In this document: piece after piece, positions 8,258-16,851 of the stretch
Layout of the letters: each line of letters opens with the position of its first letter
Position numbering within the stretch: position 1 is the first letter of the stretch
Assembly: GCA_033852135.1 (NCBI GenBank)
Contig: JAWSVB010000006.1
Location: 98,022 to 162,021, forward strand
Source: QZLE01 sp033852135
Lineage (GTDB): Bacteria; Pseudomonadota; Gammaproteobacteria; QZLD01
Direction of reading: 5' to 3'
Length of the DNA stretch: 64,000 nucleotides
Notes under the pieces: model-generated
What the model was told of the DNA's origin: nothing
Seen by the model: only the letters and a program-made list of their open reading frames with translations
Databases searched by the model: none
Translations under genes and position numbers: made by a program

Positions 8258-8482
8258 AAATAAAATTCATTAACCCCCACCAACTCGACATCCCCAGGCA
8301 ATTGATATAAAATTCTGGAAAATATACCTTTTTTAGCAATGTAAAAGGTAAATAAAAAATTCAAATGGGGAAGCTACATGTCAAAGAAGAACGCTGCCAA
8401 GCAGATAAGTGCTGTTTTAAATATCTCGATTCAAGTCTCTTTATTAGCGTTACTGCTGTTTTCGGCGACCCATTTTGCGTAG
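8258..8482 (+). pseudogene. Diverged copy of RHS leader with truncated signal-peptide ORF
   Basis: Bases 8258-8377 resemble the leader of the RHS gene (CGACATCCCC, CAATTGATATAAAAT, GTAAAAGGTAAA, AATGGGGAAG). A 34-codon ORF at 8378-8482 starts MSKKNAAKQISAVLNISIQV and continues with a hydrophobic signal-like stretch ending THFA, then a stop. This parallels the N-terminus of the RHS protein. It is probably the stump of a second exported gene whose body was lost, or the source of a promoter duplication. Confidence 0.6.
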
Positions 8483-8486
8483 CTAG

Positions 8487-8549
8487 GTAGGGTATGCATT
8501 ACCCACCGTTTGGTGATTTATTTAAATATTCTGGTGGGCGGTGCCCACC
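8487..8549. repeat. REP-like element, family 2
   Basis: GTAGGGTATGCATTACCCACC is followed 24 bases later by GGTGGGCGGTGCCCACC. Both are short hairpins with a GTAG foot on the left. A related hairpin, GTAGGGTGGGCATTGCCCACC (given here as 21 bases only through its motif GGTGGGCA), lies at 63939. Confidence 0.6.
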
Positions 8550-8905
8550 CTTCTATGAGGATTGCTTTGTCAAGCTACCCACTTTAAATAAACATTAAAA
8601 CATTACTTTTTTAATAACTCATATTTCTATCTCTTCATTATAGAGTATTTGAAAAAATCGCTGCCCAGGTTTTATATTCTCGTCAATACCCCTAAAGGAC
8701 ATGACCACCTTCTATCCGTTCCGGTTCATATGCCGGTTACCTTAAACTGCGTTCGCGTTAACGCCGCTTTAAACCTGATGTAAAAATACCCCTTCTACAA
8801 AAACGGTATGACTTTTGCCAACCAAGGGTGGGCGCGGGCATCTTTGACAACTCTTTTCTCTTATACTCGTCTACCTTTTACTTTAACTATTTTCAACCTA
8901 TATCC
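8550..8905 (-). ncRNA. Non-coding 3' flank of IS110-type element; candidate guide RNA
   Basis: This 356-base stretch downstream of the transposase stop has no ORF. It contains inverted repeats such as TTAAACTGCG with CGCCGCTTTAA (8742-8772) and repeated AACCGG around CATATG (8719-8738). IS110/IS1111 elements encode a structured bridge RNA in a non-coding end. The long 3' flank and short 5' flank make this the likelier place. The RNA itself is inferred, not seen. Confidence 0.3.
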
Positions 8906-10036
8906 TTATGCAGTTAAAACTGCTCCTGCTGGTATCTCACCATGCTCAACATAACGCCATAAAGCAACCAACAGTTTTCTGGCCATTGCTACAATACCTA
9001 TACGACGCATCCTCTTACCTCCACCTGCAAAACGATTTTCAAACCATTTGCTAATGTCGCTTTGCGGTTGGTTACGTAGCCAAAGCCATGAGAGTTCTAT
9101 CATCATCTTTCGTATTCGCTTATTACCTGCCTTGCTTATTCCTTGCTCTCTCGTACTATCACCACTATCGTATGGCGTTGGAGTAAGGCCTGCACAAGAT
9201 CCAACTTGCTTTGCATTCCTAAACTTTCGCCAGTTGAAAAACTCCATTCCCAATATCCAACTGGACTGCCAACCAACTCCTTTTAATAACATCATTTGGT
9301 TCACATTACTCATGTCTTTATTGTCTTCTTTGGCTCTTTGAACCTGCAGCTTCTCCAGTTCCTTGATTTGCTCATGAACTAGATTGTATCGTTCATATTC
9401 TCGCTTTAGTTCAGACTTTAAATCCTTTGGTAGCTCATAGCCTCCCAGCGTTGGTTTATTGCTAACCAATATCTCCGGCAATTCCGAAAGCAGATTAATA
9501 GCTACTCCATGAGCTACCAGCAGGGATTTGATACGTGCTGAATGACTACCTCTTTCCTTTATCAATCGATCTCGTTCACGTGTTAAGCGTCTAAGATCCT
9601 CTTCTTCTACCGTTGGTACCCTGATACTCCTTAGCGCCTCATTTTCTCCACTCTTGAAGCGCATCAACAATCTTAACAGCGCTTTAACATCAACCTTATC
9701 TGTCTTTACCTGCTTTTTACGACGACTGGTTTCTATACTCGCAGAATCTATTACGTGATTCTCTATTCCTTCTTCTTGTAAATATCTGTGTATCCAAAAA
9801 CCATCTCTTCCTGCTTCATAACAACTATGCACTTTGCAATCAGCATCTAAGTTCAGCTTCTCTTTTGCCAACTTTATTTCTTGCATCAAAGAAGCAGTAT
9901 CTCTGGCTAAGACATTCTTGATTCTGTGCTTAACACCATCACTAAATCCTATTTTCCAATTCTTATGACTTAATTCTAAAGCCATATACAAAACTGTTGA
10001 TTCTGCGGTACCATTTATTTGAAGGATTGATTTCAT
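8906..10036 (-). CDS. IS110-family transposase
   Basis: A 376-residue transposase of the IS110 family: an N-terminal RuvC-like DEDD domain (MALELSHKNWKIGF at the start; KTDKVDVKALLRLL near 110-123) and a C-terminal Transposase_20 domain with the serine-containing region CAGLTPTPYDSGDSTREQG (about 280-300). The ATG at 10034-10036 follows GGGAG by eight bases; an upstream TTG is less likely. The gene looks intact. Element ends and target duplication were not identified, which is usual for this family. It lies between the RHS-leader stump and the DUF1016-SNase gene. Confidence 0.9.
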   Translation of the reverse strand: MKSILQINGTAESTVLYMALELSHKNWKIGFSDGVKHRIKNVLARDTASLMQEIKLAKEKLNLDADCKVHSCYEAGRDGFWIHRYLQEEGIENHVIDSASIETSRRKKQVKTDKVDVKALLRLLMRFKSGENEALRSIRVPTVEEEDLRRLTRERDRLIKERGSHSARIKSLLVAHGVAINLLSELPEILVSNKPTLGGYELPKDLKSELKREYERYNLVHEQIKELEKLQVQRAKEDNKDMSNVNQMMLLKGVGWQSSWILGMEFFNWRKFRNAKQVGSCAGLTPTPYDSGDSTREQGISKAGNKRIRKMMIELSWLWLRNQPQSDISKWFENRFAGGGKRMRRIGIVAMARKLLVALWRYVEHGEIPAGAVLTA

Positions 10037-10156
10037 CTCTTTGCTCCCAGTGTTTTTGGTCAAACTTTATGGTAGCTGATTTGTCTTCAATCCTTCATAG
10101 TTTCTACGACTTAGGCCGGCAATCTCTGTCAGGCTTTTTTTAATTATAATCTGCAT

Positions 10157-11170
10157 ATGAAAAACGAACTCACAACACCACTGCTCACATCGGCAGTACA
10201 AACGCTGGTGGAAACCATCCGTACCGAAATCGAAGCCGGAAAAGAGCGTGCCTACCTTGCGATGGAGCAGGAAAAAAGACTCACCTACTGGAATGTAGGC
10301 AAACAGATAAAAGAGCATCTTCTGCAGAATGCGGATAGAGCTGATTATGGTGACAATCTGATTGGCCAACTATCTAAAGAATTGGATCTAGCTTTTAATC
10401 TTTTATACGATAGCGTCCGTTTTTATGAGCAATATCCAGAGATTTTGCATGCGCATGCAAAATTGACATGGACACATATAAGAATGCTCGTTCATGTGCC
10501 GGAAAAGCAGTCCAGGCAAGCTTTTGAGCGTAAAATTATACAAGAAAATCTCAGCTCGCGAGAGTTGCAAAAACTGCTAAAAAGTGGAAAAAACAAATCC
10601 AAGAAAGATGAAATCCCAACCCTGAAGGTTGAGCGTGGTCAGCCGCATATCTACTGCCTGAAGAAACTTCAAGGCCAAACTATGGTAGATCTTGGCTTTA
10701 GAACTTATATGAAAAGCCCATTTACAGAGCATGAGAGAGTGAGTTCTACAAAAGAGATAATAGGCAAAACTGAAAAACTCGACCAAAGCTACCGCTTTAT
10801 ACCTGCAGGCCCAGAAAAGGTTCCGCATTACACCTATAAGGCATATGTAATCGAAGTTATCGACGGCGATACCCTCTGGGTCAATATCGATCTCGGCTTT
10901 GACATGTGGAGCAATCAAAAGCTGAGGCTGAAAGGGATAAACACTAGGGAACTACTAAGTCCCCAAGGGCAAAACGCCAAAGAGTATATGGAAACCAAGC
11001 TTAAAGGGTGTGAGTTCATCGCCATTAAAACTTACTGGCGCGATAAATTCACCCGCTATCTTGCCGATATTTTTTATAATAAAAGCGAAAAGGATTTTTT
11101 AAGCCTGGTTAATAATGGCAAGCACTTAAACCAAGAGTTGTTGGATAAAGAGTTAGCAGTTAAGTATTGA
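10157..11170 (+). CDS. DUF1016 (YhcG) N-terminal domain fused to an SNase-like nuclease domain
   Basis: A 337-residue protein. Residues 1 to about 165 match the DUF1016_N domain (YLAMEQEKRLTYWNVGKQI; YDSVRFYEQYPEIL; LTWTHIRML; LSSRELQKLL). Residues about 230-337 resemble staphylococcal thermonuclease: EVIDGDTLWV (~234-243), LRLKGINTRE (~256-265), YWRDKFTRYLADIF (~293-306) and LNQELLDKELAVKY at the end. YhcG proteins usually end in a PDDEXK nuclease, so the nuclease module appears to have been swapped. The canonical Asp of GIDTPE is Asn here, and the Glu is retained. No clear ribosome binding site precedes ATG. A paralogue lies at 62890. A 22-bp palindrome sits within codons 96-103. Confidence 0.85.
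   Translation: MKNELTTPLLTSAVQTLVETIRTEIEAGKERAYLAMEQEKRLTYWNVGKQIKEHLLQNADRADYGDNLIGQLSKELDLAFNLLYDSVRFYEQYPEILHAHAKLTWTHIRMLVHVPEKQSRQAFERKIIQENLSSRELQKLLKSGKNKSKKDEIPTLKVERGQPHIYCLKKLQGQTMVDLGFRTYMKSPFTEHERVSSTKEIIGKTEKLDQSYRFIPAGPEKVPHYTYKAYVIEVIDGDTLWVNIDLGFDMWSNQKLRLKGINTRELLSPQGQNAKEYMETKLKGCEFIAIKTYWRDKFTRYLADIFYNKSEKDFLSLVNNGKHLNQELLDKELAVKY
10442..10463. repeat. Perfect 22-bp palindrome inside DUF1016-SNase gene (palindrome C)
   Basis: The half-site is ATTTTGCATGC, followed by its reverse complement, within codons 96-103. The flanks CAGAG and TGACATGGACACA are the same in the paralogue at 63588-63609, but there the palindrome has a different sequence. Confidence 0.9.
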
Positions 11171-11545
11171 TGGATTGCTTGAATAAGGGTTGTAGGTTTG
11201 GGTGGAATCAATGAGGTAAGGGGTTTTGATTTTGCTCTTCGCTTCGCTTAGAAATCAATAGGCTGCTGCCCCCATCATTTATGGCGAAAAACCTTTCGCT
11301 CTTTGCATGGAAGTTAGTAATGCATGGTGGGTAACGCCATTCATATCGCTCTGGTGCTGGAGTAGTTGGGTATATTTGAAAATATTTTATTAGTAATGTA
11401 TTATCCGGCCCTAGTTTAGGATGCTAGCTATAGATGCGGCATGCTAATCAATAAACTATGGGATTTTTATTTATATTTAAAATAGAAATATTTAAAAATG
11501 ATACACGGCTTAGTGTGTCGATAATTTATGTTAATGAGGTTTTTT
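11171..11545. repeat. Intergenic region with inverted copy of a dispersed repeat
   Basis: Bases about 11210-11275 are the reverse complement of the repeat at about 1049-1110 (TTTGATTTTGCTCTTCGCT, GAAATCAATAG). A third copy lies at about 62840-62893. In both DUF1016-SNase genes the repeat follows the 3' end in the same relative orientation. The rest is AT-rich with no gene seen. Confidence 0.6.
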
Positions 11546-12268
11546 ATGAAAAAGTTAATTGCTCTTGCAGTTTTAGGCACTTCTTTGGGGTGTTCATCTA
11601 TGGCTATGGCTGAAGGTGGGTTTGATGGGTTATACCTAAAAGGCGGTCTTGGTTATGTTATGGGAATTGATGAAACAACTAATGATATAGCTGGAGGATT
11701 CGACGGTGCAGATGCTGCTTTTGATTTTGATGCAGATAGCTCAATAGCACTTCAATTTGCAGTAGGTTTTAAAATTAATGAATACCTGACAACAGAAGTT
11801 TCACTACAACATAATACTGGCTACGATATTTCTGGTGATTTACTGGTAGATGGAGAGAAACTTGATTTTTATGAAGAAGGTGCATATTACACAGTAGACT
11901 CGGATCTTGATACTACCTCTTTGATGGCTACTGCAATAATTGATTTTGCTGCCTTAGCAGAAAGTGATTGGGCTGTTAAACCATACGCTGGTTTAGGAGT
12001 TGGTTATGCAAAAAATAGCCTTGGTAATCTGCATCTGGAAGCTGATTTTGATGGTGACTCAGGAGAAACTGATGTTAAAGGTGGATCTGATTCTGGGTTT
12101 GCATGGAAGGTTGTTGCTGGAGCAACATTCCCAATTAATAAAAATTTAGCATTTGATGCATCTTATCAATATGCTGATTATGGTTCTGTTGATGTAGATG
12201 TAGATGGAGATATAACATTAGATGTTAAGTCTCATGAGCTTATGTTTGCTTTAAAATATATGCTTTAA
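11546..12268 (+). CDS. Outer-membrane beta-barrel protein (OmpA/OmpX-like porin fold)
   Basis: A 240-residue protein with a classic signal peptide (MKKLIALAVLGTSLGCSSMA, then MAEGG). The mature part alternates short amphipathic strands (GLYLKGGLGYV, YLTTEVSLQH, VKPYAGLGVGYA, LAFDASYQYADYG) and ends KSHELMFALKYML, a C-terminal beta-signal-like strand. This fits an eight-stranded barrel of the OMP_b-brl family. It is unusually acidic, with many Asp-rich loops. I start it at ATG 11546, preceded by ATGAGGT, rather than at 11528. A terminator follows. Its ligand is unknown. Confidence 0.82.
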   Translation: MKKLIALAVLGTSLGCSSMAMAEGGFDGLYLKGGLGYVMGIDETTNDIAGGFDGADAAFDFDADSSIALQFAVGFKINEYLTTEVSLQHNTGYDISGDLLVDGEKLDFYEEGAYYTVDSDLDTTSLMATAIIDFAALAESDWAVKPYAGLGVGYAKNSLGNLHLEADFDGDSGETDVKGGSDSGFAWKVVAGATFPINKNLAFDASYQYADYGSVDVDVDGDITLDVKSHELMFALKYML

Positions 12269-12290
12269 GCAGAATAAATATTTTTGAGTT

Positions 12291-12320
12291 AAAAGCCTCA
12301 GCATCGCTGGGGCTTTTTAT
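12291..12320 (+). terminator. Rho-independent terminator after beta-barrel gene
   Basis: AAAAGCCTCAGC pairs with GCTGGGGCTTTT around a three-base loop, with a T run. Confidence 0.85.
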
Positions 12321-12370
12321 TATAAGCGCCCCAGGTTATTTAGTGAGATTGGCAAATATAGTTTGTAGTT

Positions 12371-12679
12371 TTACTTCTCTTTAGGTTTGCTCAAATCCAA
12401 CAAAAAATGTCCATAAACCATTTTCGATGGTAGGTCGAGGACGATCACCATCCCCACTTTGTCGGTGGTGGAGTTGATGATTACGTGTTCGTATTTTTCA
12501 CCCTGCATCTGGTAGACGTTGGTTACATCCCCCTCTTTGCAATCGAACCCTTGGTAGTCTTCTTCTGGGATTTGGTCGATATATTCCCAAAAGTCGAACG
12601 GTGGTTCTCCGGTCTCTTTTTTACTGGGTTTGGCGATGGTTGCTTGGAACTCTTTTTCGGTTAGTTTTCTGCTGCTCAT
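12371..12679 (-). CDS. Conserved-type hypothetical protein downstream of ntrX
   Basis: A 102-residue soluble protein of unknown function. It has a charged N-terminus, an FDFWEYIDQIPEEDYQGF segment, and predicted beta strands in the second half (YEHVIINSTTDKVGMVIVLDL). It begins eight bases after the ntrX stop and is probably the last gene of the def-to-ntrX reverse-strand run or of an ntrYX unit. I do not recognise the family. Confidence 0.65.
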   Translation of the reverse strand: MSSRKLTEKEFQATIAKPSKKETGEPPFDFWEYIDQIPEEDYQGFDCKEGDVTNVYQMQGEKYEHVIINSTTDKVGMVIVLDLPSKMVYGHFLLDLSKPKEK

Positions 12680-12687
12680 GTTTCTAT

Positions 12688-14055
12688 TTACTTCTCTTTA
12701 TTGTCTATGCCGTAGGATTTTAGTTTGCGATAGAGGTTGGTCCTCTCCACCTTTATCCTTTTGGCCATCTGGCTAACTCCACCAGGGTAGTTTTCCAGTT
12801 GGTGTTGTAGATACTCTTTTTCAAATTGGTCGCGCGCCTCTTTTAACGGCAACTCATAAAGTATTGAGGTGTTATTGGATGAGCCTTCAATCTGTACAGG
12901 TTCATCGCCAAGAATTTTCTCCACCTCTTCCAGGGAGATCTCTTCGTCGTTACCGAGGATGAGGAGGCGCTGCACCATGTTTTTCAGTTCACGGATGTTG
13001 CCGGGCCAAGGGTAGTTACGCAATCGGTTTTGTGCTCCGAAGCTGACCTTCCGATAGGTGAGGCTGTCGCGTCTAACATATAGGTCTATGTAGTATTCTA
13101 GGAGTTCGTGTACATCGTCTTGGTGTTCACGTAGTGGTGGAATATGAATCGGCACTACGTTGAGTTGGTAGTAGAGGTCGTCACGGAAACGCCCAGCTTT
13201 TACCTCTTCTGCTATATCTAGTCGAGTAGCTGCTACAACTCTTACGTCTATTTCGGTTGGCTCGGTGCCGCCAACTCGGGTTATTTTGCCGCTTTGTAGG
13301 GCGTTGAGGAGGCGGATTTGAGTTTGGATATCGAGGTCGGTGACTTCATTGATAAATAGGGTGCCGTTATTGGCCTGCTCTAGTTTACCGTAGACTACCT
13401 TTTCTCCATCTTCGGTGCCGAATAGTTCGGCGGAGGAGCTATCACCGGTTAATGAGCCAGCTGCAATTTCGATGAAGGGGTGGTCTTTACGTAGGCTCAT
13501 GCCGTGTAGGTAGCGCGCAAAGCTCATCTTGCCGGTGCCAGCTTCGCCGGATAGCAGTACCCAGGTATCGTGATGGGCGATCTTTTTGATTTGTTTGCGT
13601 AGCTCTTGCATGGTTTCGCTACGGCCGATTGGTTCATCTAGTGGTACTAGTAGCTGCTTGAGATCGCTGTTCTCACGGTGGAGTTTTTCGTTTTCCAGGG
13701 CGCGTTCTACTGTTAGTAGTAGTTTGGCGATGGAGAGTGGTTTTTCTATGAAGTCATAGGCGCCGAGTTTGGTGGCTTCAATTGCTGTCTCTACAGTACC
13801 GTGGCCCGACATCATTATTATTGGGCAGGGTAGTGCGCCATCTTCAGACCACTCTTTTAGTAGGGTGATGCCGTCGATATCTGGCATCCAAATATCGAGC
13901 AGGATTAGGTCGGGTTTGTGGTTGCGCAGCGCTTGTTGGGCCTCTTTGCCATTGGCTGCGGAGTCTACTGTAAACCCTTCATCGTCGAGGATTTCGCATA
14001 GTAGGGTCCTGATATCTGGTTCGTCATCAACTACCAGTATAAAAGGGGTGCTCAT
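12688..14055 (-). CDS. ntrX: NtrX-like response regulator with a degenerate AAA+ domain
   Basis: A 455-residue response regulator: receiver domain with phospho-acceptor Asp54 (LILLDIWMP), AAA+ sigma-54-interaction domain (about 145-375) and a Fis-type helix-turn-helix at the C-terminus (GGVSQMAKRIKVERTNLYRKL). The Walker A is GEAGTGKM. The GAFTGA loop that contacts sigma-54 is absent: ELFGTEDGEKVVYGKLEQ replaces ELFGHEKGAFTGA. The Walker B reads LFINE instead of LFLDE. It therefore probably regulates without activating sigma-54, as seen for some other NtrX/NtrC proteins. It overlaps ntrY by four bases (ATGA). Confidence 0.9.
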   Translation of the reverse strand: MSTPFILVVDDEPDIRTLLCEILDDEGFTVDSAANGKEAQQALRNHKPDLILLDIWMPDIDGITLLKEWSEDGALPCPIIMMSGHGTVETAIEATKLGAYDFIEKPLSIAKLLLTVERALENEKLHRENSDLKQLLVPLDEPIGRSETMQELRKQIKKIAHHDTWVLLSGEAGTGKMSFARYLHGMSLRKDHPFIEIAAGSLTGDSSSAELFGTEDGEKVVYGKLEQANNGTLFINEVTDLDIQTQIRLLNALQSGKITRVGGTEPTEIDVRVVAATRLDIAEEVKAGRFRDDLYYQLNVVPIHIPPLREHQDDVHELLEYYIDLYVRRDSLTYRKVSFGAQNRLRNYPWPGNIRELKNMVQRLLILGNDEEISLEEVEKILGDEPVQIEGSSNNTSILYELPLKEARDQFEKEYLQHQLENYPGGVSQMAKRIKVERTNLYRKLKSYGIDNKEK

Positions 14056-16253
14056 GGTTGTGCTCCTGGTTCTTCAATATCGGGAAGGGGTAGGTTAATT
14101 GAGATCTCGGCTCCACCCTCTTCATGATTGCGTGCATAGATTTTACCACCATGTTCTTCAATAATCTTTTTCACAATGGGGAGGCCGAGTCCGGTCCCCT
14201 TGGCTTTGGTGGTAACGTATGGCTCGAATATGTGTTCCAATACGCCGTCGGCAAAGCCGGGCCCATTGTCTAATATGCTTATGTGGATATATCTTTGTGC
14301 TTCTAGCTGGAATGTTTCGATATCGATGGCTATTTTCTTATGCTGGTTTTCTGCCGACATCATCGATTCAACACCGTTGCGCAGCAGGTTGTTGAAGATT
14401 TGGCGCATCCGTCCTGAGTCTGCCCAGATTAACGGGAGCTCCTCTTCACAGTTAAAGTTAAAGCTGATTTTGCTGTTGGCGCTGATGAAGAGATCGAGCA
14501 CTTCGCTCAATATGGCATCGACGTGTACTAGTGTCGGTTTGCTGGCTGGTGCACGCGCGTAATCGGCGAATTCGTTTACCATCTCTTTCATGGTATCTAC
14601 TTGCGAGATGATGGTGTTGGTGGCTTTGTCGAATAGCTCGACATCGGCTTCGGGCATAGTTTTTAGGTATTTGCGCCTTAGCCTTTCGGTTGCCAGCTGA
14701 ATCGGTGTTAGTGGGTTTTTAATCTCGTGTGCTAGTCGGCGCGCTACTTCACCCCAAGCGGAGTCTCGTTGTGCTTGCACGATGCTGGTGATATCGTCAA
14801 ATACGATTACATAGCCGTTGCGACCGTTGAGCCCACCGGGGATGGAGACCCCATGGCACATGATAATCTGTTTCCCTTCTGGTCCGAGGTAGGATACCTG
14901 TTCCGACCAATCCTCTTGAACCCCGGTAATATTGCGCACTAGCATCTCGACAAATCTATCCAGGAATGGATAGTGGCTGGAGATGGAGTCGATGCGCTCT
15001 TCCAGAATCTTACCAATATCTATTTTGAGGATATCCTTAGCGGAGTTATTGGCGGTGCGCACGATGTAATCGGCATTAACGGTTAGTACCCCTGACCTTA
15101 GGTGGCCAAGTACTGTCTCTAAGTAGGTTTTTTGCCTCTCAACTTGCTGCTGACTGTAGCTGGCTTCATCTCGAGCCTGGGCGATTTTACGCGTCATGTC
15201 GTTGAAGGATTTAACTAGATAGCCTAGCTCCCCTTCACCTACGGATGGAAGTTGGTGGCTGTAGTCGCCTGTAGATAGAGCTTGGGTTCCATCGATAAGG
15301 ACTCGTACTGGGGCGATGAATCTTCGAGCAGCATAAAATGCAGCCCATATAGCTGAGAGTAGGCTTAGGCCAAGTACCAGCGATAGGGTGAGCATGAAGC
15401 TGGTTTTAAGCGGGCCACGCATGTAGGTTAATTGGTTGTAGGTATCGAATGCTTGGGTTATGTCGTCGGCTAGACTATTCATATGGTCTGGAACCGGGAA
15501 CAGAGCGTATAGGGCCCAGTGTTCAGCTTCTGTACTGTGTCTTTTTATCGGTATCATGATGCGAATGTGCATCCCTTTTTCCTCTACCGGGTCGATACCT
15601 ATATATGGGGTTCCGTTTCTTACCTGCGATAGTACCCCTTCGGATGGGGAGTGGGGGATGAAATCTGAGGGGTCAATCGAACTAGAGGCGACAATGCGCG
15701 CATTTTTGCCATAGATGGAAAGTTCGGAGGAGTTAATATCATTTCTGATATCGTTGAGTGTTAGTGCTGCTAACTCCTCAGGGATGGTTTCCAGAACTTT
15801 GGAGCTGGCTTCGACGCGATGCAGTAGGTCGCTGGTACGCAGGTTAAGTGAGGATCTAGAGAGTTCAATCGAGTTTTTCAGTGCTCCTTCAACTTCAACA
15901 TCAAACCAGCTGTCGATACTCTGGGTGAGGAATTTGCTGGAGAAATAGAAAACCATCGATACCGGCACAATGGATAGGACGATGAAGATAATTACCAGGC
16001 GAATGGTTAATCTGGTGCCGATAACTTTTTGCTGGTGCTGCTTGCCCAGTTGGAAAAAGTTATACAGAACTAATGAGGTGAGGATAAGCCCCAGAGCAAC
16101 ATTGACGATGATTAACCATAGATACATGTCGCTGAAGCGGTCGGAGTTTTGTGTAGCGCTGCTCATGAGGTAGAGGGAGAACAGCATTAGGGCAAAAATG
16201 ACGATACGCGGATAAAGTCCGGCGCGTTTAGCGACTAGTCTTTTAGTAACCAT
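14052..16253 (-). CDS. ntrY: NtrY-like sensor histidine kinase
   Basis: A 733-residue membrane histidine kinase. About four N-terminal membrane segments flank a periplasmic stretch. A HAMP domain (about 320-370), a PAS region and HisKA with RRLAHEIKNPLTP follow; His in AHEIKNP is the phosphorylation site. The HATPase domain shows DNGPGFADG and GTGLGLPIVKKI. It should phosphorylate the NtrX-like regulator encoded downstream with a four-base overlap. The ATG at 16251-16253 is preferred to a TTG three codons upstream. It overlaps the end of the DUF4390 gene by 19 bases. Family members respond to nitrogen or redox state; the signal here is not known. Confidence 0.92.
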   Translation of the reverse strand: MVTKRLVAKRAGLYPRIVIFALMLFSLYLMSSATQNSDRFSDMYLWLIIVNVALGLILTSLVLYNFFQLGKQHQQKVIGTRLTIRLVIIFIVLSIVPVSMVFYFSSKFLTQSIDSWFDVEVEGALKNSIELSRSSLNLRTSDLLHRVEASSKVLETIPEELAALTLNDIRNDINSSELSIYGKNARIVASSSIDPSDFIPHSPSEGVLSQVRNGTPYIGIDPVEEKGMHIRIMIPIKRHSTEAEHWALYALFPVPDHMNSLADDITQAFDTYNQLTYMRGPLKTSFMLTLSLVLGLSLLSAIWAAFYAARRFIAPVRVLIDGTQALSTGDYSHQLPSVGEGELGYLVKSFNDMTRKIAQARDEASYSQQQVERQKTYLETVLGHLRSGVLTVNADYIVRTANNSAKDILKIDIGKILEERIDSISSHYPFLDRFVEMLVRNITGVQEDWSEQVSYLGPEGKQIIMCHGVSIPGGLNGRNGYVIVFDDITSIVQAQRDSAWGEVARRLAHEIKNPLTPIQLATERLRRKYLKTMPEADVELFDKATNTIISQVDTMKEMVNEFADYARAPASKPTLVHVDAILSEVLDLFISANSKISFNFNCEEELPLIWADSGRMRQIFNNLLRNGVESMMSAENQHKKIAIDIETFQLEAQRYIHISILDNGPGFADGVLEHIFEPYVTTKAKGTGLGLPIVKKIIEEHGGKIYARNHEEGGAEISINLPLPDIEEPGAQP

Positions 16254-16822
16254 GTGGCCCAATCACTTTTTAGACGCCAGCTGCCAGATAGGTAGGCGGT
16301 GGCTTTTAATGGTAGCGGCAGAGATTCGATCTCGAGCCGATTGCGCACGGTTATAAACAGTTCTTTATCTTCGGGTAGGATGTTTTTATCCACCAGTGGC
16401 AGATTTTTAATCGTGGTGAGCTCATCTAGTACGCGGTAGAGCTTGGAGTAGGATGTTTGTTTGCCAGTGTTGATATTGGTGAGAATATATTGCTGGCTGA
16501 GGGCGTGATAGTTGATTCTGTATCTTTGGGTGATAGCGACTATCTCTTTATTCCAATACCAGTGGTCTGTGTATATATTGAACTGGGTTTGCAGGGTGAT
16601 TGGCACCCCATTTTGCAGAGCTTCAATTACGGTGTCGTTGAGGTGAAACTCTTGCTCTAAGTCGGCTATAAAAACGTTATCTATTAGTTTGGTTGTAAGG
16701 TTGTTGATACTGAAAACCGCTTGGTTTTCTTGCTGTTGAGTTTCTGCAGATATATTGGTTGAGATTAGGGTGGATAGGGTTAATAAGATGAATGCAAAAG
16801 CGCTCCTGAGAAGATGATTCAT
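16235..16822 (-). CDS. DUF4390 exported protein
   Basis: A 195-residue protein with an N-terminal signal peptide (MNHLLRSAFAFILLTLSTLI ending near SAETQQQ) and the DUF4390 pattern (FHLNDTVIEALQNGVPITL; WYWNKEIVAITQRYRINYHALSQQYIL; LPLPLKATAYLSGSW). The family lies between rsmB and ntrY in many gammaproteobacteria; its role is unknown. I start it at ATG 16822, which places the signal peptide at the N-terminus. A start at 16870 would add 16 residues and overlap rsmB. Confidence 0.82.
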   Translation of the reverse strand: MNHLLRSAFAFILLTLSTLISTNISAETQQQENQAVFSINNLTTKLIDNVFIADLEQEFHLNDTVIEALQNGVPITLQTQFNIYTDHWYWNKEIVAITQRYRINYHALSQQYILTNINTGKQTSYSKLYRVLDELTTIKNLPLVDKNILPEDKELFITVRNRLEIESLPLPLKATAYLSGSWRLKSDWATWLLKD

Positions 16823-16851
16823 CTCAGGGATCTTGATACAAAAGCTGTTAG

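Noticed and set aside
1..11300. Prophage or integrative element
   Set aside because: No integrase, phage structural genes or att-site pair were seen; the content is repeats, toxin genes and IS-type elements.
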